A stretch of 64,000 bases of DNA from Tetraselmis striata (lineage: Eukaryota > Chlorophyta > Chlorodendrophyceae > Chlorodendrales > Chlorodendraceae). Under the pieces are notes generated by a model. That model saw nothing but the letters and a program-made list of their open reading frames with translations, was not told where the DNA came from and made no database searches. The position numbers were made by a program, and so were the translations under genes. Below, piece after piece: positions 30,979 to 43,500 of this stretch. How positions within the stretch are numbered: position 1 is the stretch's first letter; every line of letters begins with the position of its first letter. The stretch is taken from contig VCJN01003321.1 of the NCBI GenBank assembly GCA_006384855.1, positions 1-64,000 of the forward strand. Reading direction: 5' to 3'.

Positions 30979-32604
30979 TTGCGAGGCCACCTTTCGGTGA
31001 CCGCCGCAAGACGCACCCTTGCAGCTCAACGGCGGGATGAGCGCCCTGTGTCAGGACCTGACCCCCCCACCTTACAGACTTCATTTAGACCTTCCTCGGT
31101 GCGGCGCTTCTTACAGCTACAGCCGAGTGCGGCTCAACCATCCGCACACCTGCACACGGCGGCTCAACCATCCGCCTTTCTTAGAACCCCATCTCTGCGT
31201 TCGTCGGTTGTTACACTACGTGTCACAACCGGTTCGCAACGACCAAGTTTCGCGCGTGTACGTTACGCACGGGACAGGCGCTACGAGCGCGAAGGGCGCG
31301 CGGGGCGGCCCTCTTACCTGAACCTAGCCCCGCAAACCCGTACTGGAGCTACTGCAAAGCCGTCCAGCAACTACCGGCCAACCGCCGGGAACCTAACCGC
31401 TGCTGCCGAGTACTTTGCGAACAGTAGCCGTACCGGTGGAACTCTGTCAGTAAAACGACGCACTTACGTAATCGACGAGCCCGCAGCTATCGCTCCATGG
31501 GCTGCGTCACTGCGATCTCGGCTGCAGGACGCGTTCGGCTCAGACGAGCTGGGCCAGCGGACGCTGGACCTGCTCTCCAGCTCCCTCAGCGCGCAGACCC
31601 TCAAGAGCTACGCCGGCAGACTGTCTCAGTTCGCTGTGTTCTGCCACGACTCCGAGAACATCAGCCCGCTGGAAGCGACTACTGCTACTGTTGTTCGGTA
31701 CGTTGCCTGGATCGGGGAGCGAGGGCACATCGCAGCTAAGTCGCTGCAGCCCTACCTGTCTGCCATCAACACCTTCTTCGAGCTGCACAACCTCGTCCCG
31801 ATCGCCAAGGACAGCCTACACCTCACTTCGGCAAGGCGTGGGTTAATGTTGCGGCAGCGCCGACTGGACGCTGCCCCTTTGCGTGTCCCTCTGCCCGCGG
31901 ATGTAGCTTACCGCTTCGTCTCAAACGCCGAGCTAATTGTGTCTGCTCCTTACCCAGAGTCCCACCTCGACTACCGAGCCCTCTTGGCCTCGGTTGTCAA
32001 CTTCCTGTTCTTTGCCAGGGGCCTTACTGGCGTCTCCTGTCGAGCGCAAGATGTGCATGTCGACACCTACAACATCACCTTGCAGATCTACCGCGAGAAG
32101 GGTCGAGCTGGCCGTCGGGGACCCGACGACCTGCGCGTACTTCTCCTTCCAGTGTCCGAGCACCCTCGAGTGGCACGACTCTTGCGCTACTTCATCGACA
32201 ACGTCCAGTCTGTCCCCCTGGTTACTGTTGGCTTGGCTGCCTCCAACTTCTGGGCTGTCAATGTGGCTGAGCAGTCAAAACCTTGGACTGCGGCTACGAT
32301 GTCAGACTGGTTGTCTACAGCGGTCAACCTAGTCAACGCTGCCCCTCCTGCTGGCACTTCCTGGACTTCACACAGTCTACGCAAGGGCGCAGCCTCTGCA
32401 GCGAACGCCATCGGAGCACCACTGTCCCACATCCGCTACCAAGGCGGTTGGGCCACTAACTCCGATGTCGTTCTGGACTACATCGACCCCAACGTTCTTC
32501 CTTCTCCTGGCGCGTGGTTCTTCTTTGGACACATCGCCCCCCTCCGCCACTTCCAAGTCCAACAGGACTCCGCAGCGGTGGCCTTCCCAGTGCCTCCTTC
32601 ATGA
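30979..32604 (+). CDS. Tyrosine recombinase (copy 3)
   Basis: 541 codons, differing from the copy 2 protein at roughly a dozen positions. The domain plan is the same: a basic Ser/Pro/Arg N-terminus, a SAM-like region (TLKSYAGRLSQFAVFC), a catalytic domain with RGLTGVSCR, HSLRKGAASAAN, GGWATNSD and LDYIDP. All expected catalytic motifs are present. No ATG opens the frame (TTG at 30979), and it is in frame with ORF1. It is followed by about 50 bp and then B1. Confidence 0.87.
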   Translation: MRGHLSVTAARRTLAAQRRDERPVSGPDPPTLQTSFRPSSVRRFLQLQPSAAQPSAHLHTAAQPSAFLRTPSLRSSVVTLRVTTGSQRPSFARVRYARDRRYEREGRAGRPSYLNLAPQTRTGATAKPSSNYRPTAGNLTAAAEYFANSSRTGGTLSVKRRTYVIDEPAAIAPWAASLRSRLQDAFGSDELGQRTLDLLSSSLSAQTLKSYAGRLSQFAVFCHDSENISPLEATTATVVRYVAWIGERGHIAAKSLQPYLSAINTFFELHNLVPIAKDSLHLTSARRGLMLRQRRLDAAPLRVPLPADVAYRFVSNAELIVSAPYPESHLDYRALLASVVNFLFFARGLTGVSCRAQDVHVDTYNITLQIYREKGRAGRRGPDDLRVLLLPVSEHPRVARLLRYFIDNVQSVPLVTVGLAASNFWAVNVAEQSKPWTAATMSDWLSTAVNLVNAAPPAGTSWTSHSLRKGAASAANAIGAPLSHIRYQGGWATNSDVVLDYIDPNVLPSPGAWFFFGHIAPLRHFQVQQDSAAVAFPVPPS

Positions 32605-32962
32605 CTTGGCGCTACCCCTTCTCCGTCAATCCACCGCTCTCTACGTTCGCTCAAGACTGGCAAAACCAGACTCAACTTTGAAATGATCTAAACTAGTTTA
32701 TGGGGTTTCCATCCTTGACCTAACCGCTTTTCAGCTACAAGTGCTGCGCAGTGGTACGGGAACTAGTAACTGTTGTTGCGCCCTTGTTGGGTGCAGCACG
32801 AGTAGATATAAAAGCAGCCAGAACAGCTGAGCCTGCCATCTTCCAGTTTTCGCTGCGTTCCACGCAGCGCCCCCCCTGACTCCGTTTTCCCTCCACGCTT
32901 TTCGCTGAACCTTCCTGCCAATTTCGGCTCTTGACCGTGTAAAACAGCCTGCGCGACCTTTT

Positions 32963-34673
32963 ATATACTGTTCATCCATTCGCAGCATATACTGTTGTAT
33001 ACTAGCAGGGGTCACTAGTGACCCCTGATACTAGTACAGATTTCGTGTATATATATAAATTGTGTATTTACGCGTGATGCATCATAGCTGACGCGTGATA
33101 TGTAGCATTTTGGTAGGCACTTCCGATTTATTGTTATGTTTTATGTCCCCCCCCCCTTAACTTTACCCCCCCTCAACTATATTTTATTAGGTCTGACAGT
33201 AATTAGTAGAACACGCCCTCGGCTACATAAAAACTCCCACTGGCATGACTTTTTTGAACCCTTTCAATGCATGGGTGTGTGCATGAAGTTGTTCCCTGCC
33301 ATATGCAAGCATAAAACGGAGAGGGGGTGGGGCACTTTTTGGAACCATCAACAAATTACCGTCAGCATCAAGGCAGTTCAACCATATATATGGTGGCCCT
33401 ATCCACCTTTCCATGTAGTGCTATGCTGCCGCTGACCTGCTATATGTCGTTGTTACTTGCTTCTACTACTGTGGCTGCTGTGCCGTTATTTGCTCACCCC
33501 AACTACGCAATGTTGCATGCCTATGTAGGTAATGCAGCTTCTCAACATAATTCATTCGCCGTGGCGCCCCTCACGAGCACCTGGTACCCGGCGCGCTCAC
33601 AGGTTTTGCAAAGTGGCAAAACTGTGTTGTAGGCAGCACCTCAGCATCAATGAGGCGGCCTCCATCATCATCACCTGCCCATGAGCGCAATGCATGATTA
33701 GTGGGCGCAACATAGCATGGCATGCATTAGGATAAGGCATCCTGGGGCAGAAAACGAGGCAAGAAGGGGGTGCAGAGATGGCAGCAAGCCTCACTTGATG
33801 ACCCTGCATACACGACGCATAATAAGGTGGGCCGGGATGTACTCTCAAGCGGGGTTCTTCTTTTTGTGCGTGTAGTACTCAGACAAGCTCCACTACGGCG
33901 GGGGCAGCACAGGTCATGCAGTAATCGCGCAGGCAAAGGAAGCATGATGAGGATGATCCTCATCCAGGGGTTGCATGTCCCACATGAAGATGTCAGAGTT
34001 CTAGGCACTTGCATGGCCATTACGGTATCATTTACCTGGATGATATAGATAACGTTGCCGGCGCACGCGGTGCGGCGGTGAGAGACCTAGCTCAGGCCAC
34101 CAGCCGCCCAGCACTGCTTAAGTACTGAAATGAAAGTTTCGACCCCAAATTAAATGCCCCCCTCTCAGTTTCTCCGGAAATCCGGTGCCTAAAACATATC
34201 TTTTAATCCTGACTGCCTTATATAACAATGAATTTGACGTCCCTATTTTGACGAGGTTCAAAATAAATAACATAAACCTGTTTATGTGGTTTCCGCTCAA
34301 CAATTTAACTATGCTAGATAGTGCGACTCGGTCTGTAAGTAGTTTCAAGAAGGGTTGCGCGGAAGTAACTTAAGTTCAGGCCCTGCCGGCACTTCATGCT
34401 AAACTGAATTCAGTTCCGCATGAATTGAAGAATCTCAAAAGGTGGCATGAAGTGCCCGGACTGAAGTGCCCCTAGAAAATTTCATCATAACGCTCCAAAA
34501 AACTCCAGGCGGACGCGAAGCTCGATCTAATGCGTAGAAAACCGATGAGAATCGCACCGTGCCACACCAATTGGCCGTATCAAGAATTTGACACTGACGA
34601 TTTGTCGGTATGGAACGGCTGTTGTGCTGAGATTAAGTACTATTAGTTTTAATTTAAATATTGCGCCGACTGT
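32963..34673. other. Between YR copies 3 and 5; no gene seen
   Basis: The region is AT-rich in part. A perfect 22-bp palindrome lies at 33006-33027. Minus-strand frames at 33727-34020 and 33597-33848 show short coding-like stretches without a recognisable domain. A pair of inverted GGCACTTCATGC / GCATGAAGTGCC sequences lies at about 34390 and 34446. Confidence 0.4.
33006..33027. repeat. Perfect 22-bp palindrome
   Basis: CAGGGGTCACT followed by its exact reverse complement AGTGACCCCTG. It is flanked by ACTAG on the left and ATACTAGT on the right, about 45 bp beyond the broken right end of YR copy 3. Confidence 0.8.
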
Positions 34674-35694
34674 ATGATCTAAACTAGTTCATGGGGTGTC
34701 CTCCTTTCCTAACCGCTTTTCCGGCTACATGTGCTGCTAAGTGGTACGGGTTGCTAGTTCACCCGCTGTTGCGCCTTTATTGGGTTCAACACGAGTATAA
34801 TTTAGACATAAATGCAGCCGCAATAGCTGAGCCTTCCATCTTCCAGTAACGCAGCGATTAACTGCCTTGTAACTTGTTGCGAGCAAGGTCACATGCTGTT
34901 TCAAGACCACACCCGGCTCAACATCATTGTGTTTAATATCATTCGTACGTCCGTGCGTCACTACCACATATATGCCAGATGGAGAAGAACCCGTCGTTGA
35001 GCCAACGCTTGAATCGCTAGAAGTAGACGTGAAGGCTCATTCAGGCTACAGTGCTGCGCGAGCTTGCAAAAGCGTTAGCTCAATTGACGGCTCGTGATCG
35101 TGTTGTTGGTGGAGACGGAGCACATCATGGCTCTAGTTCCGGGCAGCGCGTCGCAGGACAGCCGACATGCAGCGGGGGAGCCGCAGAGCGCCCCGACTTG
35201 CTAGGGCTAGCCCAGAGCGGCCGTGTCGGAGCAAAATCCACGAGTGACGAGGACGACTACCTCGCGGTTCCAGAGCTACCGCAACGAGCAGAGCATGTTT
35301 ACGAGGCCGTTCGACAAGTCAGCCGAGTGCCTGGGCTCTTTCCCCTAAGTACCGACCGACATGACGAACGACTACCTGAAGCATGATGACCGGCGTCTGC
35401 CAGCCCAGGAGGAGTATCTTTGAATGCCGTGTTTTGGGGCCCTAATGGCTACTTTTTTCGTGGCTCTCGACGAGCTGCTACCTTATTACGTCCATGCTGC
35501 TAAGCAAGACTTAAGGCCAGGCCAGCGACAAGGCGTTTCGCTTTCATGTGCGGCCGCGAAGGTGAGCACGAGTGACGGTGTGGGGCGCCTTTCGGCGGGG
35601 CAGATGCTGGCGCATTGCGAAGTCACTACCTTTCGGTGACCGCCGCACGATGAACCCTAGCATCTCAACGGCGGGATGAGCGCCGTGTGTCCGG
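34674..35694 (+). mobile_element. YR element, copy 5 (decayed 5' part)
   Basis: A diverged A1 (34674-34856) and leader are followed by a degenerate ORF1. From 34975 the frame matches the family start (ATGCCAGATGGAGAAGAACC), then breaks by frameshifts and stops. It reads again as AERPDLLGLAQSGRVGAKS and DDYLAVPEL (about 35185-35280) and lacks most of the helical core. The UGA-CGG junction is still present near 35574. Family similarity ends at about 35694, where the intact copies enter the recombinase N-terminus. No recombinase follows. Confidence 0.8.
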
Positions 35695-35699
35695 ACGCG

Positions 35700-37150
35700 T
35701 TGGGGAGTTAGCCCCGCCGGGCCCCCGACCGCTTGGATACGCCCTCCATGCGCACGCAGCTGTCCCTCTTAGTCCAGTTCGGCGGCCTCGGCATCGGCGA
35801 TAACGTGGTTATCGCATATGCCTCCCACGTCGGCGCTGCGGCCTTTGTGGTTGGCCAAGCTGTGACTTTCCTCCGTGCTCGACACGCCATCCTCAGCGAC
35901 GCCGGCGCGTTCCTTTCCGAGCCGTCAGGCGTATCCAGCCCTCATAGCCTCTACCTTGTTGGGGCGTCCTCGATTCATCAGGCTTTGGCCTTTCCAACGT
36001 TGGTGCCCGATGCCGATGCCAACGTGTCGGCGCCGATGTGGGCTGTCGAGCTTCGCGCTGCTCATACCCGTGTCGTTTACGAGTTTTGGGACGGGTTGCT
36101 CGAGGATCTGTAGCGGGGCCGCCGTTGGCCTCAGTCTGCCTTGAAGTTGCTCCCCTACTCCAAGCGCTCTCCCGTTGCTAGTGCCGGCTGCTCGGCCGCT
36201 GGTGCTCAGCCGGCGTCTGCAATGCGCTCGGCAGCCGACCTCCAAGCTATATCCCGCATTGCTCGGACTTCCCCTTGCATTCCATGCGGAAAGTCTTGGA
36301 GACCCTGAGCCACGGCATCCACACGGTCCCGCCCTTCGCTTGTTGCACGCGCTTATGCATGCAAGCGGCCATGATAGCAATAACCACTTCCGGGGCCGCC
36401 TCTTACGCTTTGCGACGTTCCTGGTGAATGATCCTCCAGGTGAGGGTCGCCTTGGTGAAGTCCGTGAGCGTTCCCCCGAGTACTACGATTCCATGTTCCG
36501 CGTTGCGGCTTGCCGCAAATCCGCCGGCCTTCTTGCGGGTCATGTCCCCTCCCTCGGCGAGCCCCGCCCTTGTGATTTTTGCTCCTTCTCGGTACAAGGC
36601 GTGCTGGCCCGTTGTGAGGGTTCTAGGATGGAGTTCACTCCTTCGGCTTGATGGGTGGTTGCGTACGCTGATCACGTGGCACGTTGCTCAAGGGGCGACT
36701 CCAATCACGCCGCACACGAGTGGGCGGCACATGGCATTTCCGACGTTTGCCACGACGTTAAGTCCGCCCTAGGCGTGGGTGTGCAGATCCTCACGGACCC
36801 GTCGGTGCTTGTTTCTCTTCCGAAGAGCAGCGACGGCAGGCCGGCCGATGTTGGGCTTTTAAAAGCCGCTTTTTGGGTATGGTGGTATCCGCGGGAACAC
36901 GTACGGTTGCTCTCGCTCGATACCGCCATTGCCCCTTTCCTCGGCGGGTCAAGCTCGGATCCAACGACTGCATTGCGGGCCGCAGAGCGCCACAAAATGC
37001 AACAGTATTGACGAGGGTGTCCGAAACGCCGCCGGCATCATGCTTCGCTATATTTCTTTCGCCGTGTCCGAGTTCGGTTCGTTGGCCCCGCAGCACGTTG
37101 AGGCCTTATTCTTAATGGAGCTCGCACAAGCTAGCCACACGTACACTGGC
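35700..37150 (+). pseudogene. Reverse-transcriptase C-terminal relic (non-LTR-type retroelement)
   Basis: Three offset plus-strand frames show in order: RTQLSLLVQFGGLGIGDNVV followed by AYASHVGAAAF (about 35748-35860), like the 'P...GGLG' thumb-side region of many LINE-type RTs; DHVARCSRGDSNHAAHEW and GRPADVGL (about 36670-36860), like the GDH..C / RPADV tail; and SFAVSEFGSLAPQHVEALFL (about 37050-37115). The catalytic palm motifs are absent because the fragment starts inside the ORF. Stops and frameshifts break it. This is what a 5'-truncated LINE insertion would leave. The family call is from motif memory only. Confidence 0.55.
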
Positions 37151-38083
37151 ACAAAAAATCGGCCAGCTCTTGTCTACGTGGCGCCGCCGTTTCTCCTTGC
37201 TCATCAACATGGCGCATGCAAACAACGTTCTCGGCGGGCTTGCGGCGGCGCGCGCGGCATCACGTGATGGTGCTCCCGCGCACGCGTCATCGCATTGCTT
37301 ATCATCATATGTTGCTATGACCCGAGTCATCGGCTACAAGCGCACTCGCCGCGGCTGATGGCCAGCAACCCCTTGGCGGTGGTCCCTAATGCTTTCCTTT
37401 TCCCTTTCGTGTGTTTCCCTGGTCGTTCCTTGGCTTTCATTGTTTCCCTGGACCCTTTGGTTCCCTTGGCGACTTGGTGACTTCCTGATTCTCATGCATG
37501 GCTCTTCCTTGGTTATTCTTGGCTCCCTGGCCGGCTTGACCCTTGGTTTCATGCTTATATCTTTCTTTTGCTGGCAACCTTTCACAATTGCGTTTAGCTC
37601 TGTTTTTGGTGCGCATATGTTTATAAAGCACTGATGCAAGAAAAGGTCAGCTCGCATTTGAAATGTACCCCTATACGTGTAGTGGTAGCTGGGTGGCTGG
37701 CTGGTGTGGATTACAATAAGGCCAGCAATACATACTCGCTGGACGTCAGTAAGGCTGGTACGGTACCAGTACTCCGGAAAAAATCAAATTCGCACTGCGC
37801 GGAACCGGAGAAGCCTCGCCCAACTGATGGAGCGAGTTGAAACAGACATCAGCAGCAGCGTGCCCTATCTAGCGCTATGCAACAGTTGCCGCTGCAGGTG
37901 AATATCACTGGCAAATCATCATCTTGTGGTCTGATGCTTCTGGTTGACTGGCGGCCACGGCCGCGGCGGGTATCTTGTTTCCTCTGGCAGTGAGTTGGGC
38001 GGCGGTCCCTTGGGGGCGTAGCGACTAGCGTCACGCCACGAGTCTAGATAGATAAGAAGCCCAGTGTAAGCCTGCACGGCAGC
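37151..38083. other. Possible retroelement 3' tail, then intergenic
   Basis: 37389-37500 has a TTTCCCTGG-type degenerate repeat that reads as a hydrophobic low-complexity peptide, which may be part of the 3' UTR of the RT relic. Nothing is supportable from 37640 to 38083. Confidence 0.35.
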
Positions 38084-38896
38084 ATGTCAGCCTCGCAGGT
38101 TCTTCTGGGTGGCTGGGCGAGACGCCGGCCCTGGGCCGCCGCTCCTGCTATCGGAGCGTATAGGCTATCCGTAATACGTGGCTCATCGCGGCGTCGAAAG
38201 GAGCTGAGGAGGTCAGACCGACCGGGGCCAGCGAGCGACTCCACCCGCAATCTAATGGTCGAATGGCGTGCCATTCGAACAGCATACTTGCAAGAGCTGA
38301 TGCACTTGCAGCCGGACAGCGTGGCTCTGAGCGACGGTTCGCCGCCAAGCTGGCCACACCTGTGCCAGAGTTCCAAGCTTTCCGTTCACTGGATTGCAGT
38401 CCAGCAGGTGAGCGCCGCTGGGAGTCCTCCGATTGCGGTGGAAGGTGTGCTGTCACTGGGAGCTGGCTGCATGCCCAGCTGTTGAAGCCGTGCTGCTTCC
38501 CTGGCGGCCCCTGACCATGCATAACGCCCACCCGCAGGCACAGGAAGACGGCCCGGCCGTCATGCGCCTAGCCCCGCGGCCGGTCGTTCCACAGGACGAC
38601 CAATGCGCTGGCGTCATTGAGGCCATCACCTCCCAGAAGCCGGTTCCTGTGGAGGAAGGCCGGTCCTTCAGTGGGTGCGAGATGCAGCACGGGCAATGGA
38701 GGAACTACCTCGTCGGCGTCATTGGTGAGCTCTCCTTGGACGACGACGAAATGATGTGGCCCAACCAGGTGCGCCGCTCAGGGGCACCGATTCGCAGGGC
38801 GCTCCATGCGCCAACTGCGTGCCCCCCCCCCCCCCCCCCCCACTCACACATACATGCTGTCAGCTGCTAGATGTGCCACTGCTTGCACCGCGATGA
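38084..38896 (+). CDS. Unidentified small gene, three exons
   Basis: I do not recognise the product. An ATG at 38084 opens a frame ending in a GTGAGC donor after VHWIAVQQ (about 38407). A second exon starts after a CCCGCAG acceptor (about 38538) and encodes AQEDGPAVMRLAPRPVVPQD, then GQWRNYLVGVIGELSLDDDE, to a GTGCGC donor (about 38767). A third short exon from 38864 gives LLDVPLLAPR and TGA at 38894-38896. All joins are phase 0, and codon use looks coding. The predicted protein is about 190 residues, basic in its first half and acidic in its second. The intron before exon 3 holds a C20 tract. The ATG is uncertain; upstream exons may exist. Confidence 0.4.
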
Positions 38897-40580
38897 TTAT
38901 GCAGCACATGCGCAGCTCTGTACTCTACCACGTCAAAGAGTTTATGTTCAAGCAGGCTGCATGCCCCCGGCCCTCCCCCTGGAGGCCAAAACATGCGCCA
39001 GCCAGGCAGGGAACTTGATCGCCGGCTCATGTCAGGCGGGTGTGCCGTTTTGCCATGGCATGGGGCGCAGGTGTTTCACGGCCATCGAACGCAGCGGAAC
39101 TTGCGAGACATGACGGACCTGGCGCGGTTCCTGTCCGATATCCGCCAGGTTGGGCCCAGACCGCCCACGTGACATTACACACCGACTTCCTTCAGCACGT
39201 ATGCAGGGCTGTGCGTGTGCGAGTCCATTCGGGGCCGACTTTGCTCAACTTCACTCAATGCTGTGCAGTTTAGGTTAAGCTCACCGTAGTAAGTTCCGCG
39301 GGGCACTTGCGTGGGGGTGAAGCGGACTTCAGCGGCGAACTTACGTGGACTTACGAAGGAAGTTTACACAAGAGTGCCGGGTTATTTGTGCGTGCTGGAA
39401 TGCCTGTTTGTGTATGATAATGGTAATTATGTACGCAGCAGTGCACATCAGACGCGCGCAATGACACATCGCGCGCGCACACACACACACATGCGCACAG
39501 GCACCACCCGGACTATCTTCTTCTACCCGGACGATGCGACCACTGGGCTGCCGTTGGCTTGTGCGGTTCTCGTTAACGCTACCATCACCCCAGTGGCATG
39601 GACGTAGTCCTCATAGGACCTCAGCGGGTCGCGCTTGGGGCAGCGATGGTCGGCTCGAGTGTGAGTTTACCTTCTCCCCGCCGACCCTTGCGCGACGATG
39701 AGCCGCATTTGGGGGCCGACGGCCGGATAGCACGGCCAGCGTCCCCCGCAGCAATGCCAACACCGGCGAGGGAGGGAGATGCGACCAAGCAACGATACGT
39801 ATCCGCTGTCACGACGACGGAAGGGGAGAAATCGGCGTGGGCTTGAGCCCACAGTGGTGCCCATATACATATGGTGTTTTTTGAGTAGTTATGGCATGAC
39901 ATAGCTGACTATACTATGCCTCGAGCTTACGACTGGTGACATTAACTCCGGACTTGTGCACAACCCTGGTTTATACGTCAATTTGTGCAGGGCAACCGGT
40001 CATCTGTATTTGGCGGCTGCGTCTATATGCCGAATTCAATTTAGTCGCTAATTGGCGGAAGACTGTCAGGGTGGATTTCCCCAAAGTTAGCGTGAGTATG
40101 TGAATTCTGAATTAAGTTGAACAGAGTAGCTTTACGGGTCTTATGGCGCAGCCACCCTGACGCAAGCCTTGGTTTTGCGGCGTGGTGCTGTGGTGCCACG
40201 CGTGGCCGGCAGGAGGATGTGGCGGTGCACCTCTCCAATTTGGAGCAGTTGGCGACCGAGCGGCGGTACGACTGGCGATGGTGCTGGGATCTGCTGCGAG
40301 CCAGATGGGGAGCCGAAGCACTGGGGCAGTTTGGCATCACCGAGACGTCCGGGTTTGGGGCGGTGGTCGGCCCGCGGCCGCCGCTGCCGCTGCACCAAGC
40401 GAGACAGGCGTAGGGGTAGGCAGGTAGGCACCGGGGGCATTCATCAATGCTATTACAATTTGCAGCACGCTGGGCACTGCGCGTGGGCGACGCCGTTGTG
40501 TGTACTGAGCACGAACCAACACACAACCTGCCGGCATCTGTCCAACCGGCCTCCCGCTGCGCCACACGGCAGGGCTCCGC
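38897..40580. other. Intergenic; no gene seen
   Basis: (CA)n lies at about 39478-39492. Frames of 60-174 codons on both strands between 39598 and 40600 have no domains. The right end is the 3' flank of the minus-strand transacylase gene. Confidence 0.4.
40453..40457 (-). terminator. TGTAA polyadenylation signal of the ankyrin-transacylase gene
   Basis: TGTAA on the minus strand, about 125 bp past the stop at 40581. No TGTAA is seen on that strand between the ankyrin and transacylase exons (42225-42061). Confidence 0.5.
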
Positions 40581-43500
40581 TCAGACGGGCACACACTTGA
40601 ACGCCTTCCACATGGCGCTGTCGATGCGCTTGCACATGGCCTTCAGCTGCTGGCCCGGCCCGCACTCAAACAGCTGGGTCTTGCCGTCAGACTGCAGGTT
40701 CTTCATGGTGCGCTCCCACATGACGGGCTCCACCAGCTGGCGCTGCAGCATGCCGGCCACCTCGCCGCCGCTCTCAAACGGCTTGCCGGTCACGTTGGAG
40801 TACACCGGGATCCTGGGCTCGTTGAATGTCACCTCCGCCAGGACCTGCTCGCAGCCGCAGCAGAGCGTCAGGCGTTAGGCGTAGCGTTGGGCATGCGGTG
40901 AGAGTATCCGCTGCGTGGGAGTTCGCGGCAGCCACCCGGGTCTCACCTTCTCCAGCGCTTCGCGTGCCGGCTGCATCAGGGGCGTATGGAACGCCCCGCT
41001 GACCTGGACCTCCACAGCCTGGTGGCCAAGCACGCGGAGGATACTCAGTGTAAAAGCACTGGGGAATGGCGCCAGGATCGCCCGCGCGGAAACGAGAGGT
41101 CCCTCATCAGATTGGATGGAAGGAAGGTGCGCGGACTGCGGGTGGGAGTGTACCTTGATGGCGCCAGCCTCCATGGCGGCCTCCTTCACCTTCTCAAGCG
41201 CTTTCTGTTGAGCAGCACGGGGGCCACAGTATCAGACAGGTGCCCCGGCCTCTGTGTCACGGTGCGCCACCACGTATGGCACAGGCGGCCCACCTTGTGA
41301 CCGGAGACGACGCGTCCCTGCGGGAACAGGTAGTTCGCGAGCTGGCAGACTGTGCTCTCGCCCTGCTTGGCTACCTCGTCGCTGCAGAGCTTTGCGAGCT
41401 TGTCGTCGGGCAGGCCGACCACGGAGAGCATGCCATGAGGGTCGCCTTGCTCGGCGGCGGCTGCCATGCTCTCCGCTCGCACCTGACCCCACACACGCGG
41501 GTGGCACAGACTGCTCAGAGACATGTGAGTGCACGGAGACAGGCGCGGCAGCGGCAGCCGCGCGCCGTACCTTGACCACCTTGAGCGCGTCGTCGAAGCT
41601 GAGAACGCCGGCAAACACTAGCGCGGTGTACTCGCCCAGGCTCAGGCCGGCGGTGGCGGAGCACGTCTCCACGGCCGTCGGGTTCTCGTTGCGGAGCTTC
41701 TCCACCGCCGCTAGGCCCGCGACAAACAGGGCCGGCTGGGAGTAAACGGTGTTGTTCAGCTTCTCCGCTGGCCCCTGCACCGCGCCAGACGTTCCAGAGT
41801 TAGCATGCCGCCGTCTCTTCGGAGCTGCCATGTTGAGCTGGAGTAGATGTTTTTGGAGGATGCCAGCCAACACTCCCCAACCAGGTCGCAGTCCGCGCTG
41901 CTCTCACCTCGGTGCAGACCTCGAGCAGGTCGTACCCCAGGACGTCCTGCGCCTTGGTGAGCATCTCCTTGACGGCTGGAATGTCCTTCACGTCCTTCAA
42001 CATCCCGACCGCCTGCGACCCCTGCCCGGGGAAGACGAAGCCAATGGGGGAGACTGGCACCTGACCACGCACACACACACGGGCGCGTCATCAGTTAGCC
42101 ATGGCCGGCATCACCCGGTGATCCAATCTCACACCGATCTTCAGGCGTGAAGTGCAGAACATGTGGGCAAGCTGGGACTGACGCGCATGTGCGGCACGAC
42201 CAAGCTCAGAGGACAGAGGCCCTACCGGAACGTTGTTCAGCAGCGCCTCCCTGCGCTTCCTGCGCGCAGCCTTCTCTTCGACCATGGTGTCCTGCTCCTG
42301 CTTCCTCCGGATGTCCTCTGCACCAAAAACGTGCGCACTCAGGGTCAGAGTCCGGGTCACACGGGCTCTACAGCGCGTCTGCATTTGAAGCTCGTGAGCG
42401 CTCGAAACACGGCGGAGTGTACTGTGGGGCATCTGAGGGCGGACCTGGGTACGGGTGGACGTAAGTCTTGGGCCACTTCTTCACGGTGTCCAGGCCATAG
42501 TCGTACAGCGTCCACCAGCATCCAATATCGGGGTGCGTCTCAGGTGCCTGGGACCGCAAACACAGAGACCGGCATTCGTAATGATGAGTATATGGCGGGT
42601 CACGTCAAGCCGGAACATAGGACAACACACCACATGGTGACGGAGAAGTCCGATCGCGTCATGAAAGCGGGGGGGGATTGTTGCAAGAGCATTGAATGTG
42701 GGGTAACGATGGCGCAGCGTGCTCTTTCTGACAGCAGTACCTTTGGCACGCTTGCGTACAGCTTCTCAAGGGCGAGGATCTTGTCCTTGACGTTCTGGTC
42801 GCAGGAGAGCTCGGTGTCGGCGGGGGTCTTCTTCCCGGGGTTGAGGTACGTGTCGTAGTCGTCGCTCAGGATGGAAGGGTCAGCACCGCGGCTCTGAGCA
42901 CACACAGCAGCGCTGGAGCCTCAGCTCTCCATGCAACACAAATCAGGCTGCACACTGTTGGCATTTACTTCTGCTGTCGTGGGAATGGCAGTTTCTTTCA
43001 ACATAACAGACGAAAATCAGCGGATGCGTGCATGTATCAGCGTTCTTTCGCCCTTACCAGCAGGTACTCGTAGATCTCCAGATATCCAGGGTACTGCGCC
43101 AAATGCGCAGCCCGATGAAGAGGGGTCCATCCACGGTCGTCGCGCTGGTTGATCTCCGCACCCATGTTCAGGAGGTGGTGCACCTGTAACAAACAGCCCG
43201 TCAGCGCGCTGTCATTTTCAACGCATATCATTTCCGAACACAGCCAGGGCTCTACTGTCGGTGTTCGCTTCGAATTTCAAACTCGGGGCTCAAGAATGAT
43301 CCGTTATCTACTTGACATGGATAATGTGTAAGGCGTTTCCCTGACTGCTTGCGCAGTCAGAGCGCGAGGTAACAACATAATTGCGGCGGCGACGATAGGT
43401 CGACGAGGAAGGGTGCAAATGCCGGCGTTCAGCCAGCGCCACGCACTTTTCCTCGACCTTTTCCGAGGCAACAGCATCGATGGACTCGATCGAGATGGAT

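Larger units (their letters stand above)
29782..32962 (+). mobile_element. YR element, copy 3 (intact ORFs, B2 missing)
   Basis: The plus strand has A1 (29782-29968), ORF1, recombinase, B1 (32658-32682), A2 (32683-32869, apparently identical to A1) and part of the linker to about 32962. There the sequence leaves the family consensus just before the expected TGGCAAAACC of B2. Both frames are open, and the near-identity of the two 187-bp A repeats indicates recent activity. Confidence 0.9.
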
